Below the pieces are notes generated by a model, which was given only the letters and a program-made list of their open reading frames with translations, made no database searches and was not told the origin of the DNA. 64,000 nucleotides of DNA. Source: DASVTR01 sp036387475. Lineage in GTDB: Bacteria > Acidobacteriota > Blastocatellia > Pyrinomonadales > Pyrinomonadaceae. The stretch is taken from NCBI GenBank assembly GCA_036387475.1, contig DASVTR010000016.1, positions 372,001 to 436,000 of the forward strand, in the 5' to 3' direction. Below, one piece after another: positions 41,594 to 49,580 of the stretch; positions within the stretch are counted from its first letter, which is position 1, and the number at the start of each line of letters is the position of its first letter. The translations under genes and the position numbers were made by a program.

Positions 41594-41603
41594 TAAGATT
41601 CAA

Positions 41604-41729
41604 GGGGTAAAAGGGCAAAAGGGTAAAAGGGGAAGAGGGTAAAAGGAAAAACAACTGCGCTCACGATTTGTTGGGAATTTCGGAGTCGCTTCTTCCTTTC
41701 CCCCTTTACCCATTTCCCCTTTTACCCTC
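41604..41729. repeat. Inverted repeat, GGGTAAAA type (8-bp period)
   Basis: Left arm 41604-41647 (GGGTAAAA, GGGCAAAA, GGGTAAAA, GGGGAAGA, GGGTAAAA) and right arm 41691-41729. The unit is eight rather than seven bases. It lies between the lipoprotein stop and the APC start, both on the minus strand. Confidence 0.78.
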
Positions 41730-41736
41730 AAAGTTT

Positions 41737-42336
41737 TTATGACGCAGGCTTGATTTTGTCGGGGTTTTTGCGTGCGATGTCGTCAGCGTCGCGGTCAAGC
41801 TTGACGGCCTCGGCGATGAGCCGGTCAAAATTCTCGCCAGCTTTGATGGCGTCCTGCCGCGCTTTGTTGAGCTTTGCTTTATCCGTGCCGCCGACGTTGT
41901 CGCGCAGAAGCGTGATGGCCCTCTTCAGTTCTTCGAATGCCTCTGCGGTCTTGCGCACAGATTGGGATTTGAGCGTCAGGTAATCTTTGTAGACCTGATC
42001 GACTTCCAGCTTCGACGCTCTCTCGAATTTGTCTGCGGCGCTTCTGCCGCGCTCAAGGCCGTCGTCGATGGCCTTGATGGTGTCGTCCATCGTCTGCTTA
42101 GCGCCGTTGAAATCGCTGGCGTTGAGCTGCCTGTTAATACGGCTCTCTTTATCTTTGTTGGACTGCGCTATTTTGCTGATTTCTTTAAGGTCTTCGTTTG
42201 CGCTCTGGACTAGCTTGTTGGCTTCGTCAATCCCGCTGTTACCGGACATCCTTTTGAGCGCACTGCACGCAATGACCATCGAGGCGAGCAGGAGCATTGC
42301 CAGCGCCGCTCCGCCCCGTCCTTTTCTATCAATCAT
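41737..42336 (-). CDS. Helical lipoprotein of unknown function
   Basis: Protein of 199 residues. The N-terminus is a lipoprotein signal: basic MIDRKGR, hydrophobic core, and lipobox SMVIAC with the modified Cys at residue 24. The mature chain is almost all helix with many Lys, Asp, Glu and Ala, and likely forms a coiled coil or helical bundle (NKLVQSANEDLKEISKIA..., DDGLERGRSAADKFERASKLE). No enzymatic motif is seen. It should be membrane-anchored on the outside of the inner membrane or on the outer membrane. Divergent from the polysaccharide locus. Confidence 0.75.
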   Translation of the reverse strand: MIDRKGRGGAALAMLLLASMVIACSALKRMSGNSGIDEANKLVQSANEDLKEISKIAQSNKDKESRINRQLNASDFNGAKQTMDDTIKAIDDGLERGRSAADKFERASKLEVDQVYKDYLTLKSQSVRKTAEAFEELKRAITLLRDNVGGTDKAKLNKARQDAIKAGENFDRLIAEAVKLDRDADDIARKNPDKIKPAS

Positions 42337-42707
42337 ATTTATTCGCGAATCCTTTCAATTAAATGATTGGAAAGATTGACGAGGAAAGCCGCCCGAACAG
42401 CACGGGAGTCCATTGTAAATGTCGCCCGCGAAACTCAGCCCACGCGCACTCGTCGCGCGTGGATATTGAACGCGTCTCCCTCCGCTGTCAAGGACTTTGA
42501 AACGAGGAAGGCAGCAGCGATGAACTATGAACTGAAAGCAAGTTCGCCAGCTTTTCATTCCGCGTTCCGCGTTCCACGTTCCGACTTGCTTTCTTGACAG
42601 TCTCCGTCGCGCTCACATAGTCTTATTGGAGTGCCAGCGGGACGCTTCAACAGCCATTCCCACCTGATGAACCTGAGTCAACAAGACCGAGAAGATCGAG
42701 AGATAGC
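42337..42707. other. Divergent spacer with weak inverted repeat
   Basis: Holds GATGAACTATGAACTGAAAG (about 42519) opposite CTTTTCATTCCGCGTTCC (about 42551), a degraded relative of the GAACGAT-type elements, and a promoter at 42594. No gene seen. Confidence 0.5.
42594..42623 (+). promoter_or_regulatory. Putative promoter of the polysaccharide locus
   Basis: A perfect TTGACA at 42594-42599 is followed after 18 bases by TAGTCT at 42618-42623. It points to the nucleotide-sugar dehydrogenase gene with a leader of about 80 nt. Confidence 0.45.
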
Positions 42708-44045
42708 ATGATTAAAAGCGAGACGATAGATTTAATAACAAATGGGCGGGCGCGCGTTGGCGTCATCGGCCTCGGCTACGTCGGCTTGCCGCTCGCCGTC
42801 GAGTTTGCGCAGAAAGGCTTCAGCACCACAGGCTTTGAAGTTGACGAACGGAAAGCGGCGGAGATTAATGAGGGTCGCTCCTACATCGGCGACGTTCCTT
42901 CGTCGGCGGTTCATGAGATGATGGAAGCAGGGCGTCTGCGCGCGACGACAGACTTTCAACACCTGAAGGATTGCGACGCAATTATTATCTGCGTGCCGAC
43001 GCCGCTTCGTAAGACCAAAGAGCCTGACGTGTCTTACATTCTGGCGGCAGCCGAGGAGATCAAGCGCAGCCTGCGGCGCGGTCAACTCGTCGTTCTTGAA
43101 TCAACGACCTATCCGGGTACGACGGACGAAGTGCTACTGCCGATGTTTGAGGAAACCGGACTTCGCCTCGACGAAGATTTCCTGCTGGCGTTTTCGCCCG
43201 AACGCGTCGATCCCGGCAACCCGCAGTTTCAAACGCACAACATTCCAAAGGTCGTCGGCGGCTGCACGGAAGATTCAACAATCGTCGCCGCGCATCTCTA
43301 TTCGCAGATTGTTAAAGACGTTCACGCGGTCAGCAGCGCCCGCGTCGCCGAAGCGGCGAAGCTTTTGGAGAATACTTTTCGCGCCGTCAACATCGGCATG
43401 GCTAACGAGATGGCGCGTCTCTGCTACGCGCTCGGCATAGACACCTGGGAAGTGATTCGTGCGGCGGCAACGAAGCCCTTCGGCTTCATGCCCTTTTATC
43501 CAGGCCCCGGCATCGGCGGCCACTGCATCCCGCTCGACCCGCACTATCTCTCATGGAAAGCGCGACAGCACGGCTTCGATTCACGCTTCATCGGACTGGC
43601 CGAGGAAGTCAACTCGCGTATGCCAGAGCATGTCGTCACACTTGTTTCCGACGGCTTGAACGATGCGGAGAAAGCCTTGAAGGGGTCGCGCGTGCTGCTC
43701 CTCGGCGTGGCCTACAAGAAGGACATCAACGACGTGCGTGAGAGTCCGGCGCTCTCTATCATTGACCGGCTGCGCGCGAAGGGCGCGATTGTCCGCTATC
43801 ACGACCCATTCGTCGCGGAAGTGCGCTTTGACGATGCTCACACAGATTCGGGCGGCGAGCCGCTCTCGTCTGTTGATCTGACGGACGAAGAATTGCGCAC
43901 CAGCGATTGCGTCGTCATCGTCACGGATCACAGCCAGGTAGACTATCGCAACGTCACCCAACTCGCCCCGCTCATCGTTGATACGCGCAACGCTCTCAAC
44001 GGCGAACTGCGGCGTCAAAGCACGGCGAGAATCATCAGACTGTAA
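42708..44045 (+). CDS. Nucleotide-sugar dehydrogenase (UDP-GlcNAc/UDP-Glc 6-dehydrogenase type)
   Basis: Protein of 445 residues. The N-terminal NAD-binding motif is VGVIGLGYVGLPLAVEFA; the middle has SPERVDPGNP and LLENTFRAVNIGMANEMA; the catalytic Cys is in GPGIGGHCIPLDPHYL near residue 272; the C-terminal domain has LLLGVAYKKDINDVRESPAL. The pattern SPERxxPG is typical of the WbpA/WecC/TviB group that oxidises UDP-N-acetyl-hexosamines to uronic acids. It is followed by a UDP-GlcNAc 2-epimerase homolog, so the pair may make UDP-ManNAcA or a related acid; that product is inferred. It is the first gene of the surface polysaccharide locus. Confidence 0.92.
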   Translation: MIKSETIDLITNGRARVGVIGLGYVGLPLAVEFAQKGFSTTGFEVDERKAAEINEGRSYIGDVPSSAVHEMMEAGRLRATTDFQHLKDCDAIIICVPTPLRKTKEPDVSYILAAAEEIKRSLRRGQLVVLESTTYPGTTDEVLLPMFEETGLRLDEDFLLAFSPERVDPGNPQFQTHNIPKVVGGCTEDSTIVAAHLYSQIVKDVHAVSSARVAEAAKLLENTFRAVNIGMANEMARLCYALGIDTWEVIRAAATKPFGFMPFYPGPGIGGHCIPLDPHYLSWKARQHGFDSRFIGLAEEVNSRMPEHVVTLVSDGLNDAEKALKGSRVLLLGVAYKKDINDVRESPALSIIDRLRAKGAIVRYHDPFVAEVRFDDAHTDSGGEPLSSVDLTDEELRTSDCVVIVTDHSQVDYRNVTQLAPLIVDTRNALNGELRRQSTARIIRL

Positions 44046-44105
44046 AGTTTCAAGTTTCAAGTTAAAGACACGCGAACCTGAAACCTGAAACCTGAAACCT
44101 GAAAC
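44044..44105. repeat. Heptad inverted repeat, CTGAAAC type
   Basis: Left AAGTTTC, AAGTTTC, AAGTT; right CTGAAAC repeated four times, ending on the base before the ATG at 44106. The arms are complementary and the period is exactly seven. Confidence 0.88.
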
Positions 44106-45221
44106 ATGTTGAAAGTCATCAACGTCGTCGGCGCGCGGCCCAACTTTATGAAGGTCGCGCCTATTGTGGAGGCTATGAGGCGGCGCAAACGCGACTTTGC
44201 GCCGCTGGTCTTGCATACGGGTCAGCATTACGACGCGCAGATGTCTGACGCTTTCTTCCGCGATCTGGGCCTGCCTGAGCCGGACGTTTATCTTGGCGTC
44301 GGCTCTGCTTCACACGCTCAGCAAACGGCGTCTGTGATGCAGAGCTTCGAGCCGGTCGTGCTCAAGGAACAGCCTGACTGGGTGCTCGTTGTCGGCGATG
44401 TTAATTCGACGCTCGCGTGTGCGCTTGTCTGCTCGAAGCTGGGCATTAGGGTGGCGCACGTCGAAGCGGGCCTCCGCAGCCGCGACCGCATGATGCCGGA
44501 AGAGATTAATCGTTTGTTGACAGATCAAATCGCAGACCTTTTGCTGACACCCTCTGAGGATGCCGACGCGAATTTGCTGGCCGAAGGCATTCCACAGAAA
44601 CGGATTCGCTTCGTCGGCAACGTGATGATTGATTCGCTTTTCAATCAACTCAAACGCGCCGAAGCTTCCAGCATTCGTCAAGACCTGGAAGTTTCAGGGC
44701 GCGACTACGCGACGCTGACGCTTCATCGCCCGTCGAACGTTGACGACCCCGTGACGTTCTCTCGCATCCTGGACGCGCTCGAACAGATAGCAACGCGCCT
44801 GCCCATTATCTTTCCTGTACATCCGCGCACGCGCGCACGCATCAGTGAATTCTCTCTGGCGGAGAGAGTAGCGCGCTGCGAAAATCTGCGCCTCATAGAG
44901 CCGCTCGGCTATCTGGATTTCCTGCGCCTCTACAGCGGCGCGCGGCTCGTCCTGACAGATTCCGGCGGCATTCAGGAAGAAACGACCGCGCTCTCGATTC
45001 CATGCCTGACCTTGCGCGAAAACACGGAGCGCCCCATCACCGTCTCGATAGGCACGAACACGATTGTCGGAACAAACACCGAGCGAATCACGCAGGCAGC
45101 TTTTACCGCTCTCGATGCCAAGGGCCAGCCCCGACAGCCCGCGCGCATCCCGCCCCTGTGGGACGGCCACACGGCTGACCGCATCCTCGACGCACTTCAA
45201 GAAGCCGGGTCTCTTCAATGA
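44106..45221 (+). CDS. wecB: UDP-N-acetylglucosamine 2-epimerase (non-hydrolysing)
   Basis: Enzyme of 371 residues interconverting UDP-GlcNAc and UDP-ManNAc in the cytoplasm. Marks: VVGARPNFMKVAPIVEAM, LVLHTGQHYDAQMSD, VLVVGDVNSTLACALVCSKLGIRVAHVEAGLRS, MPEEINRLLTDQIADLL, the TLHRPSNVDDP stretch and LTDSGGIQEETTALSIPCLTLRENTERP. These cover both GT-B-like domains. Fits downstream of the nucleotide-sugar dehydrogenase as a ManNAc/ManNAcA supply pair. Its stop overlaps the next ATG by four bases (ATGA), so the heparinase-like gene is coupled. Confidence 0.94.
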   Translation: MLKVINVVGARPNFMKVAPIVEAMRRRKRDFAPLVLHTGQHYDAQMSDAFFRDLGLPEPDVYLGVGSASHAQQTASVMQSFEPVVLKEQPDWVLVVGDVNSTLACALVCSKLGIRVAHVEAGLRSRDRMMPEEINRLLTDQIADLLLTPSEDADANLLAEGIPQKRIRFVGNVMIDSLFNQLKRAEASSIRQDLEVSGRDYATLTLHRPSNVDDPVTFSRILDALEQIATRLPIIFPVHPRTRARISEFSLAERVARCENLRLIEPLGYLDFLRLYSGARLVLTDSGGIQEETTALSIPCLTLRENTERPITVSIGTNTIVGTNTERITQAAFTALDAKGQPRQPARIPPLWDGHTADRILDALQEAGSLQ

Positions 45222-47359
45222 GCCTCGTCGGAAAGATGAAGCGCGCGTTGCGCGGAGAGGTTGACGCTCGAACAGTCGCACGCGAAGCTCTCAGGCGTAG
45301 CCGCGTCGCTCTACGGCAACGGCGCGAGCGCGCGATGCTGGACGAGTTAGAAGCGCGCCCCGCCCGCCTTAGCTCAGAGTTTGCGCATCTCTCAGCGTCT
45401 GACCTGCTCGCGCATTTTCGTGAGCGCCGCGCTCCCGTATTCTTCCCAGGCTTTAATGCAGACGCTCTTGAATCGACCGCCGACTCGCAACGCAAACTTT
45501 TTCCCGCCGGGACAGAAAAGTTGTTGGAACAGGCGAGGCGCATCGCAATCGAGCATCGCTGGACTGTGCTCGGCTACGGCGAGAAGAGCTTCGGCCATGA
45601 GATTGACTGGCAGCGCGACCCGCTGTCGGGCCAAAAGTGGCCGCTTGATTATCACTGCGACATCAAATTGGCTCGCAACGATGGCTCGGATGCGCGCGTC
45701 CTCTGGGAAGTCAACCGTCTCTCGCATCTCATCACGCTCGGTCGCGCCTACACGCTGATGAAAGACGCGCTATTCGGCGATGAAGTTTTCGCTCAGCTTG
45801 AAAGCTGGCGCGTGCAGAATCCTCTGGGAAGGGGCGCAAACTGGGCCTGCGCGATGGAGGTGGCCCTGCGCGCGACGAATTTGCTGGCCGTCTTCGAGTT
45901 GTTTCGGCGCGCGCCGCAATTAGACGAAACGCGGCTGCTCGCGTTTCTCAAGATGCTAGACCAGCACGGCGCGCATATTCGTCGCAATCTGGAATTCTCT
46001 TACATCTCAACGAGCAATCACTATCTGTCCGATGTCGTCGGGCTGTTGTGGCTTGGAGTGATGCTGCCGGAGTTGCAGGCGGCCAACGAGTGGCGCACCT
46101 TCGGCCTGCGCGAATTGCTCGCAGAGATGGACAAGCAGGTGCTCGCGGACGGCGCAGACTTTGAGGCTTCGACCGGCTATCATCGCCTCGTCTTAGAGTT
46201 GTTTCTTTACTCGTTCTTGCTGTGCCGCGTTAACGGCATCGAGATTGGCAATAAGCACTGGGATAAACTGCGCGCGATGCTTGAGTATGTCCGCGCGTAT
46301 TTGCGGCCCGACGGACGCGCGCCGCTCGTCGGCGATACGGATAGCGGGCGAGTCTTGCCGCTCGTCGAGCGCAGCGGAGATGACCACGCTTACATGCTCG
46401 CGCTCGGCGCAGTCGTTTTCAAAGAGCCACGTTTCAAGCTTGAGCCAGCGCCACCGGAAGAAGTGCTCTGGCTGTTGGGCCAAGAGGGTATCGGCGATTA
46501 TGAAAGATTGGCGATGACCAATGAGCACGCTTCCTCGCAGGCTTTCGCGGACGCGGGCACTTACATCATGCGCGATGACGACCTATATCTATTGTTCAAT
46601 GCGAGCGGCAATGGCCTCAATGGTCGCGGCTCGCATGGGCACAACGATGCGCTGAGTCTGGAAGTATCGGCTTGCGGAAGCAGTTTTATCGTTGATCCGG
46701 GCACTTTCGTCTATACGTCGAATTTGCGCGAGCGACATCTTTTCCGTTCGACCTCTTATCACTCGACCGTCGAAGTGGACGAAGCCGAACAGAACAGCAC
46801 GGATGAACAGACGCCCTTCGTCATCGGCAACGAAGCGCAGCCGCGCGTCCTGCGATGGGAGTCCACACGGGAGCGCGACCGCATCGTCGCCGAACACGAA
46901 GGTTATCGTCGTCTCAGTGCGCCCGTCACCCATCGCCGCAGCGTCGAGTTTCATAAACGAGAACGCTACTGGATTGTCGAAGACATGTTCACTGGCGAAG
47001 GCGCGCACGATTTTCGCTTTCGTTTTCACTTTGCTGACAGAGTGGAAACAAGCGTCCGCAATGATGTGTGTGTGCGTGCGCTGGATAAGACAAGCGGCGC
47101 GCAGCTTTTTATCCTGTCGCTTGATTTCGCTGAAGGATTGGTGCTTGAGCCTCGCTTCGTTTCTCGCGATTACGGAGCGAAGAGTCCGTCAGTCGCGGCT
47201 TGCTGGAAGCGACATGCGTCCGTTCCGTTATTAGCGCGCTGGGCCATTGTGCCTCTGCGCGCTGACGAGGATGATGCAGCATTGACGAAGATAGTTGAGC
47301 GTCTACAGAATAAGACATTAACCACAGATGCACAGAGACGCGGAGGAAACCGGGAATGA
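45218..47359 (+). CDS. Heparinase II/III-family protein
   Basis: Protein of 713 residues. Residues about 1-360 form the alpha-toroid found in alginate and heparin lyases (WACAMEVALRATNLLAVFELFR, ISTSNHYLSDVVGLLWLG, GADFEASTGYHRLVLELFLYS); residues about 400-640 form the heparinase II/III beta-sandwich with GRGSHGHNDALSLEVSACGSSFIVDPGT. Members in polysaccharide loci may cleave uronic-acid-containing polymers during export or modify them. No signal peptide is visible, which is unusual for a lyase acting outside. Its final residues LTTDAQRRGGNRE are encoded by the left arm of a long inverted repeat. It follows wecB with a four-base overlap. Confidence 0.88.
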   Translation: MSLVGKMKRALRGEVDARTVAREALRRSRVALRQRRERAMLDELEARPARLSSEFAHLSASDLLAHFRERRAPVFFPGFNADALESTADSQRKLFPAGTEKLLEQARRIAIEHRWTVLGYGEKSFGHEIDWQRDPLSGQKWPLDYHCDIKLARNDGSDARVLWEVNRLSHLITLGRAYTLMKDALFGDEVFAQLESWRVQNPLGRGANWACAMEVALRATNLLAVFELFRRAPQLDETRLLAFLKMLDQHGAHIRRNLEFSYISTSNHYLSDVVGLLWLGVMLPELQAANEWRTFGLRELLAEMDKQVLADGADFEASTGYHRLVLELFLYSFLLCRVNGIEIGNKHWDKLRAMLEYVRAYLRPDGRAPLVGDTDSGRVLPLVERSGDDHAYMLALGAVVFKEPRFKLEPAPPEEVLWLLGQEGIGDYERLAMTNEHASSQAFADAGTYIMRDDDLYLLFNASGNGLNGRGSHGHNDALSLEVSACGSSFIVDPGTFVYTSNLRERHLFRSTSYHSTVEVDEAEQNSTDEQTPFVIGNEAQPRVLRWESTRERDRIVAEHEGYRRLSAPVTHRRSVEFHKRERYWIVEDMFTGEGAHDFRFRFHFADRVETSVRNDVCVRALDKTSGAQLFILSLDFAEGLVLEPRFVSRDYGAKSPSVAACWKRHASVPLLARWAIVPLRADEDDAALTKIVERLQNKTLTTDAQRRGGNRE

Positions 47360-47447
47360 CGAACGCCGAACGCAGAATTGAAAGACAATCTCTTAATAGT
47401 TCATCTTTCATACTTTCTTCTCTGCGTCTCTGTGCATCTGTGGTTAA
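47318..47447. repeat. Long-range inverted repeat, CACAGATGCACAGAGACGC type
   Basis: Arms 47318-47345 and 47420-47447 pair over 28 bases with one mismatch. The words (ACCACAGATGCACAGAGACG) resemble a repeat seen in many bacterial phyla. The left arm is the 3' end of the heparinase-like gene. Confidence 0.87.
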
Positions 47448-47467
47448 TTCTTAGTCGCAAAAATGCT

Positions 47468-47500
47468 AATCCAAAATCCGAAATCCAAAATCTAAAATTC
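47468..47500 (+). repeat. Single-arm heptad repeat before asnB
   Basis: AATCCAA, AATCCGA, AATCCAA, AATCTAA, AATTC, ending four bases before the ATG at 47505. I see no complementary arm, so this is a half-element or an unpaired array. Confidence 0.8.
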
Positions 47501-47504
47501 TTTT

Positions 47505-49436
47505 ATGTGCGGCATCTGCGGAATCTGGGAGTATGGGGCGAGCGAGGGGCGCGTCGAATTGGCGCTCGTCGAGCGGATGCGCGACCAGATGCCGCATCGC
47601 GGGCCGGATGATTCCGGCTCGCTGATTTTTGATGAGGGGCGCGGCGGCTTCGGCTTTCGTCGGCTCTCGATTATCGACCTCTCGCCCGCCGGACACCAGC
47701 CGATGCACGGCTGCACACCGAAAGTTTGGCTGGCCTTCAACGGCGAAGTTTATAACCACGCGACTTTGCGTGAAAGTTTGGAGGCGCGCGGACACCTCTA
47801 TCATTCGCGCACGGATTCAGAAACCATCCTTCATCAATACGAAGAGCGCGGATTGAATTTCGTGCATGACCTGGAGGGCGACTACGCCATCGCCATCTGG
47901 GATGAGGAGCGCGAGCAACTCGTGTTGGTGCGTGACCGCATCGGCGTCAAGCCTCTCTACTTCTACCATCAGGACGGGCGCTTCATCTTCGCTTCCGAAA
48001 TCAAAGTCATCTTGCAGCACCCGGCGGTCAGCGCGGAAGTTGACGAGCAATCGCTTTATCATTACCTGACCTTTCTGACGACGCCCGCCCCGCAAACGCT
48101 CTTTCAAAACATACAGAAACTTCCGGCGGGCCACATGCTCATCGTCAAACGCGACGGCACAATCAGTATCAAGCAATACTGGGACGCGCTGCCGCCCGAA
48201 CGGATGAACACGAAGCAAAGCGACGAGGAGCACAAAGAGGAAATCCTGCGACTGCTGCGCGCTTCCATCACGAAACGGATGATGTCGGATGTGCCCTTCG
48301 GTGTTTTTCTTTCGGGCGGCGTGGATTCTTCGGCCAACGTCGCGCTGATGTCCGAACAGATGTCTCGCCCGGTCGAAACCTTCACGGTCGGTTTCCGCGA
48401 TCATGAATATCTCAACGAACTCGACTCGGCCCGCCGCATCGCGCGCGACTTCGGCACGAATCATCACGAAGTCATCATCTCGGAAGAAGAGATGCGCGAC
48501 TTTCTGCCACAGCTTGTTTTTCATCAAGACGAGCCGATTGCCGATCCCGTCTGTGTGCCGCTCTACTACGTTTCAAAGCTTGCGCGCGACACGGGCACAA
48601 TCGTCGTGCAGGTCGGCGAGGGCGCGGACGAGATTTTCAGCGGCTACGAAAACTACGTTCGGCATCTACGCATCTACGAAAAATTCTGGCAGCATGCAGA
48701 GCGTGTGCCGCACATGATGCGGCGTGCGGCGAGCGCGCTGGCGCGCCCCGCCCTTGAAGCGACGGGGCGAAAGCGCGCTGCCATCGAACTGATTCGTCGT
48801 CTCGGCGCAGATGAACCCCTCTTCTGGGGCGGCGCTGTCGTCTACGACGAAACGTTCAAGCCGCGCGTGCTCTCTCGGCAGATGCGCGAGCGCTTCAGCC
48901 GTCGCTCGTCGCTCGAAGCAGTCAGCCCCTATCTGAATCACATCGAAGAAATGCGCCCCGATTCTGATTTTCTGTCGCGAATGACGTATCTCGAATTAAA
49001 GCTGCGCCTACCGGAACTGCTCCTGATGCGCGTGGATAAGATTACGATGGCGACTTCCGTCGAGGCGCGCGTGCCATTTCTCGACCATCATCTGGTCGAG
49101 TATGCGCTCTCGCTTCCGCGCTCTTTGAAAGTTGAGGGCACGAGCGGCAAGCACATCCTGAAACGCGCGCTGGAAGACATCCTGCCGCATGATTTGCTCT
49201 ACAGCCGCAAGCGCGGCTTCGGCGCTCCGATTCGCGAATGGTTTAGAAACGGCCTCGGCCATCTCTTCGACTCTCATCTTTTGAACGGCCCGATGCGAAG
49301 CCGCGATTTCTTTGATTACAACTTCGTCGCGCGGCTCATCGAAGAGCATCGCACAGGCACACGCGATTGGAGCTTTCATCTTTGGAGCCTGCTCAACCTG
49401 AGCCTGTGGTACGAACGCTGGATCGAGCGCCCCTGA
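47505..49436 (+). CDS. asnB: Asparagine synthase (glutamine-hydrolysing)-like amidotransferase, copy 1
   Basis: Protein of 643 residues. Class II glutamine amidotransferase domain with the catalytic Cys2 (MCGICGIWEYG) and HRGPDDSG; synthetase domain with the PP-loop GVFLSGGVDSSANVALM near residue 270 and the late SVEARVPFLDHHLVEYALSLP and RKRGFGAPIREWF. Within polysaccharide loci such enzymes often amidate a uronic acid carboxylate rather than aspartate; given the dehydrogenase upstream, a role in forming an amide of a sugar acid is plausible but inferred. Start ATG gives the required N-terminal Cys after Met removal. It is 30% or so different by eye from the second copy. Confidence 0.92.
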   Translation: MCGICGIWEYGASEGRVELALVERMRDQMPHRGPDDSGSLIFDEGRGGFGFRRLSIIDLSPAGHQPMHGCTPKVWLAFNGEVYNHATLRESLEARGHLYHSRTDSETILHQYEERGLNFVHDLEGDYAIAIWDEEREQLVLVRDRIGVKPLYFYHQDGRFIFASEIKVILQHPAVSAEVDEQSLYHYLTFLTTPAPQTLFQNIQKLPAGHMLIVKRDGTISIKQYWDALPPERMNTKQSDEEHKEEILRLLRASITKRMMSDVPFGVFLSGGVDSSANVALMSEQMSRPVETFTVGFRDHEYLNELDSARRIARDFGTNHHEVIISEEEMRDFLPQLVFHQDEPIADPVCVPLYYVSKLARDTGTIVVQVGEGADEIFSGYENYVRHLRIYEKFWQHAERVPHMMRRAASALARPALEATGRKRAAIELIRRLGADEPLFWGGAVVYDETFKPRVLSRQMRERFSRRSSLEAVSPYLNHIEEMRPDSDFLSRMTYLELKLRLPELLLMRVDKITMATSVEARVPFLDHHLVEYALSLPRSLKVEGTSGKHILKRALEDILPHDLLYSRKRGFGAPIREWFRNGLGHLFDSHLLNGPMRSRDFFDYNFVARLIEEHRTGTRDWSFHLWSLLNLSLWYERWIERP

Positions 49437-49437
49437 G

Positions 49438-49580
49438 ACGCTAAGCGTGACGCGGAGACACGACGACCGGGGAGACGCAGCGACATTGCTGAGACCAACA
49501 CAAGAGAGTGTCTAAACCGACCGATAAAGCATCAATAAGCGCTGACGACTCGCCGCGTCTACGCGTCTCTATGTCTCCGC
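49438..49580. repeat. Degenerate inverted repeat, GAGACGC type
   Basis: GAGACGC-, GCGGAGACAC- and GGAGACGCAG-type words near 49436-49490 are complementary to CGCGTCTACGCGTCTCTATG (about 49556-49575). It spans the gap between asnB and the flippase and covers the first codons of the longer flippase reading frame. Confidence 0.65.
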
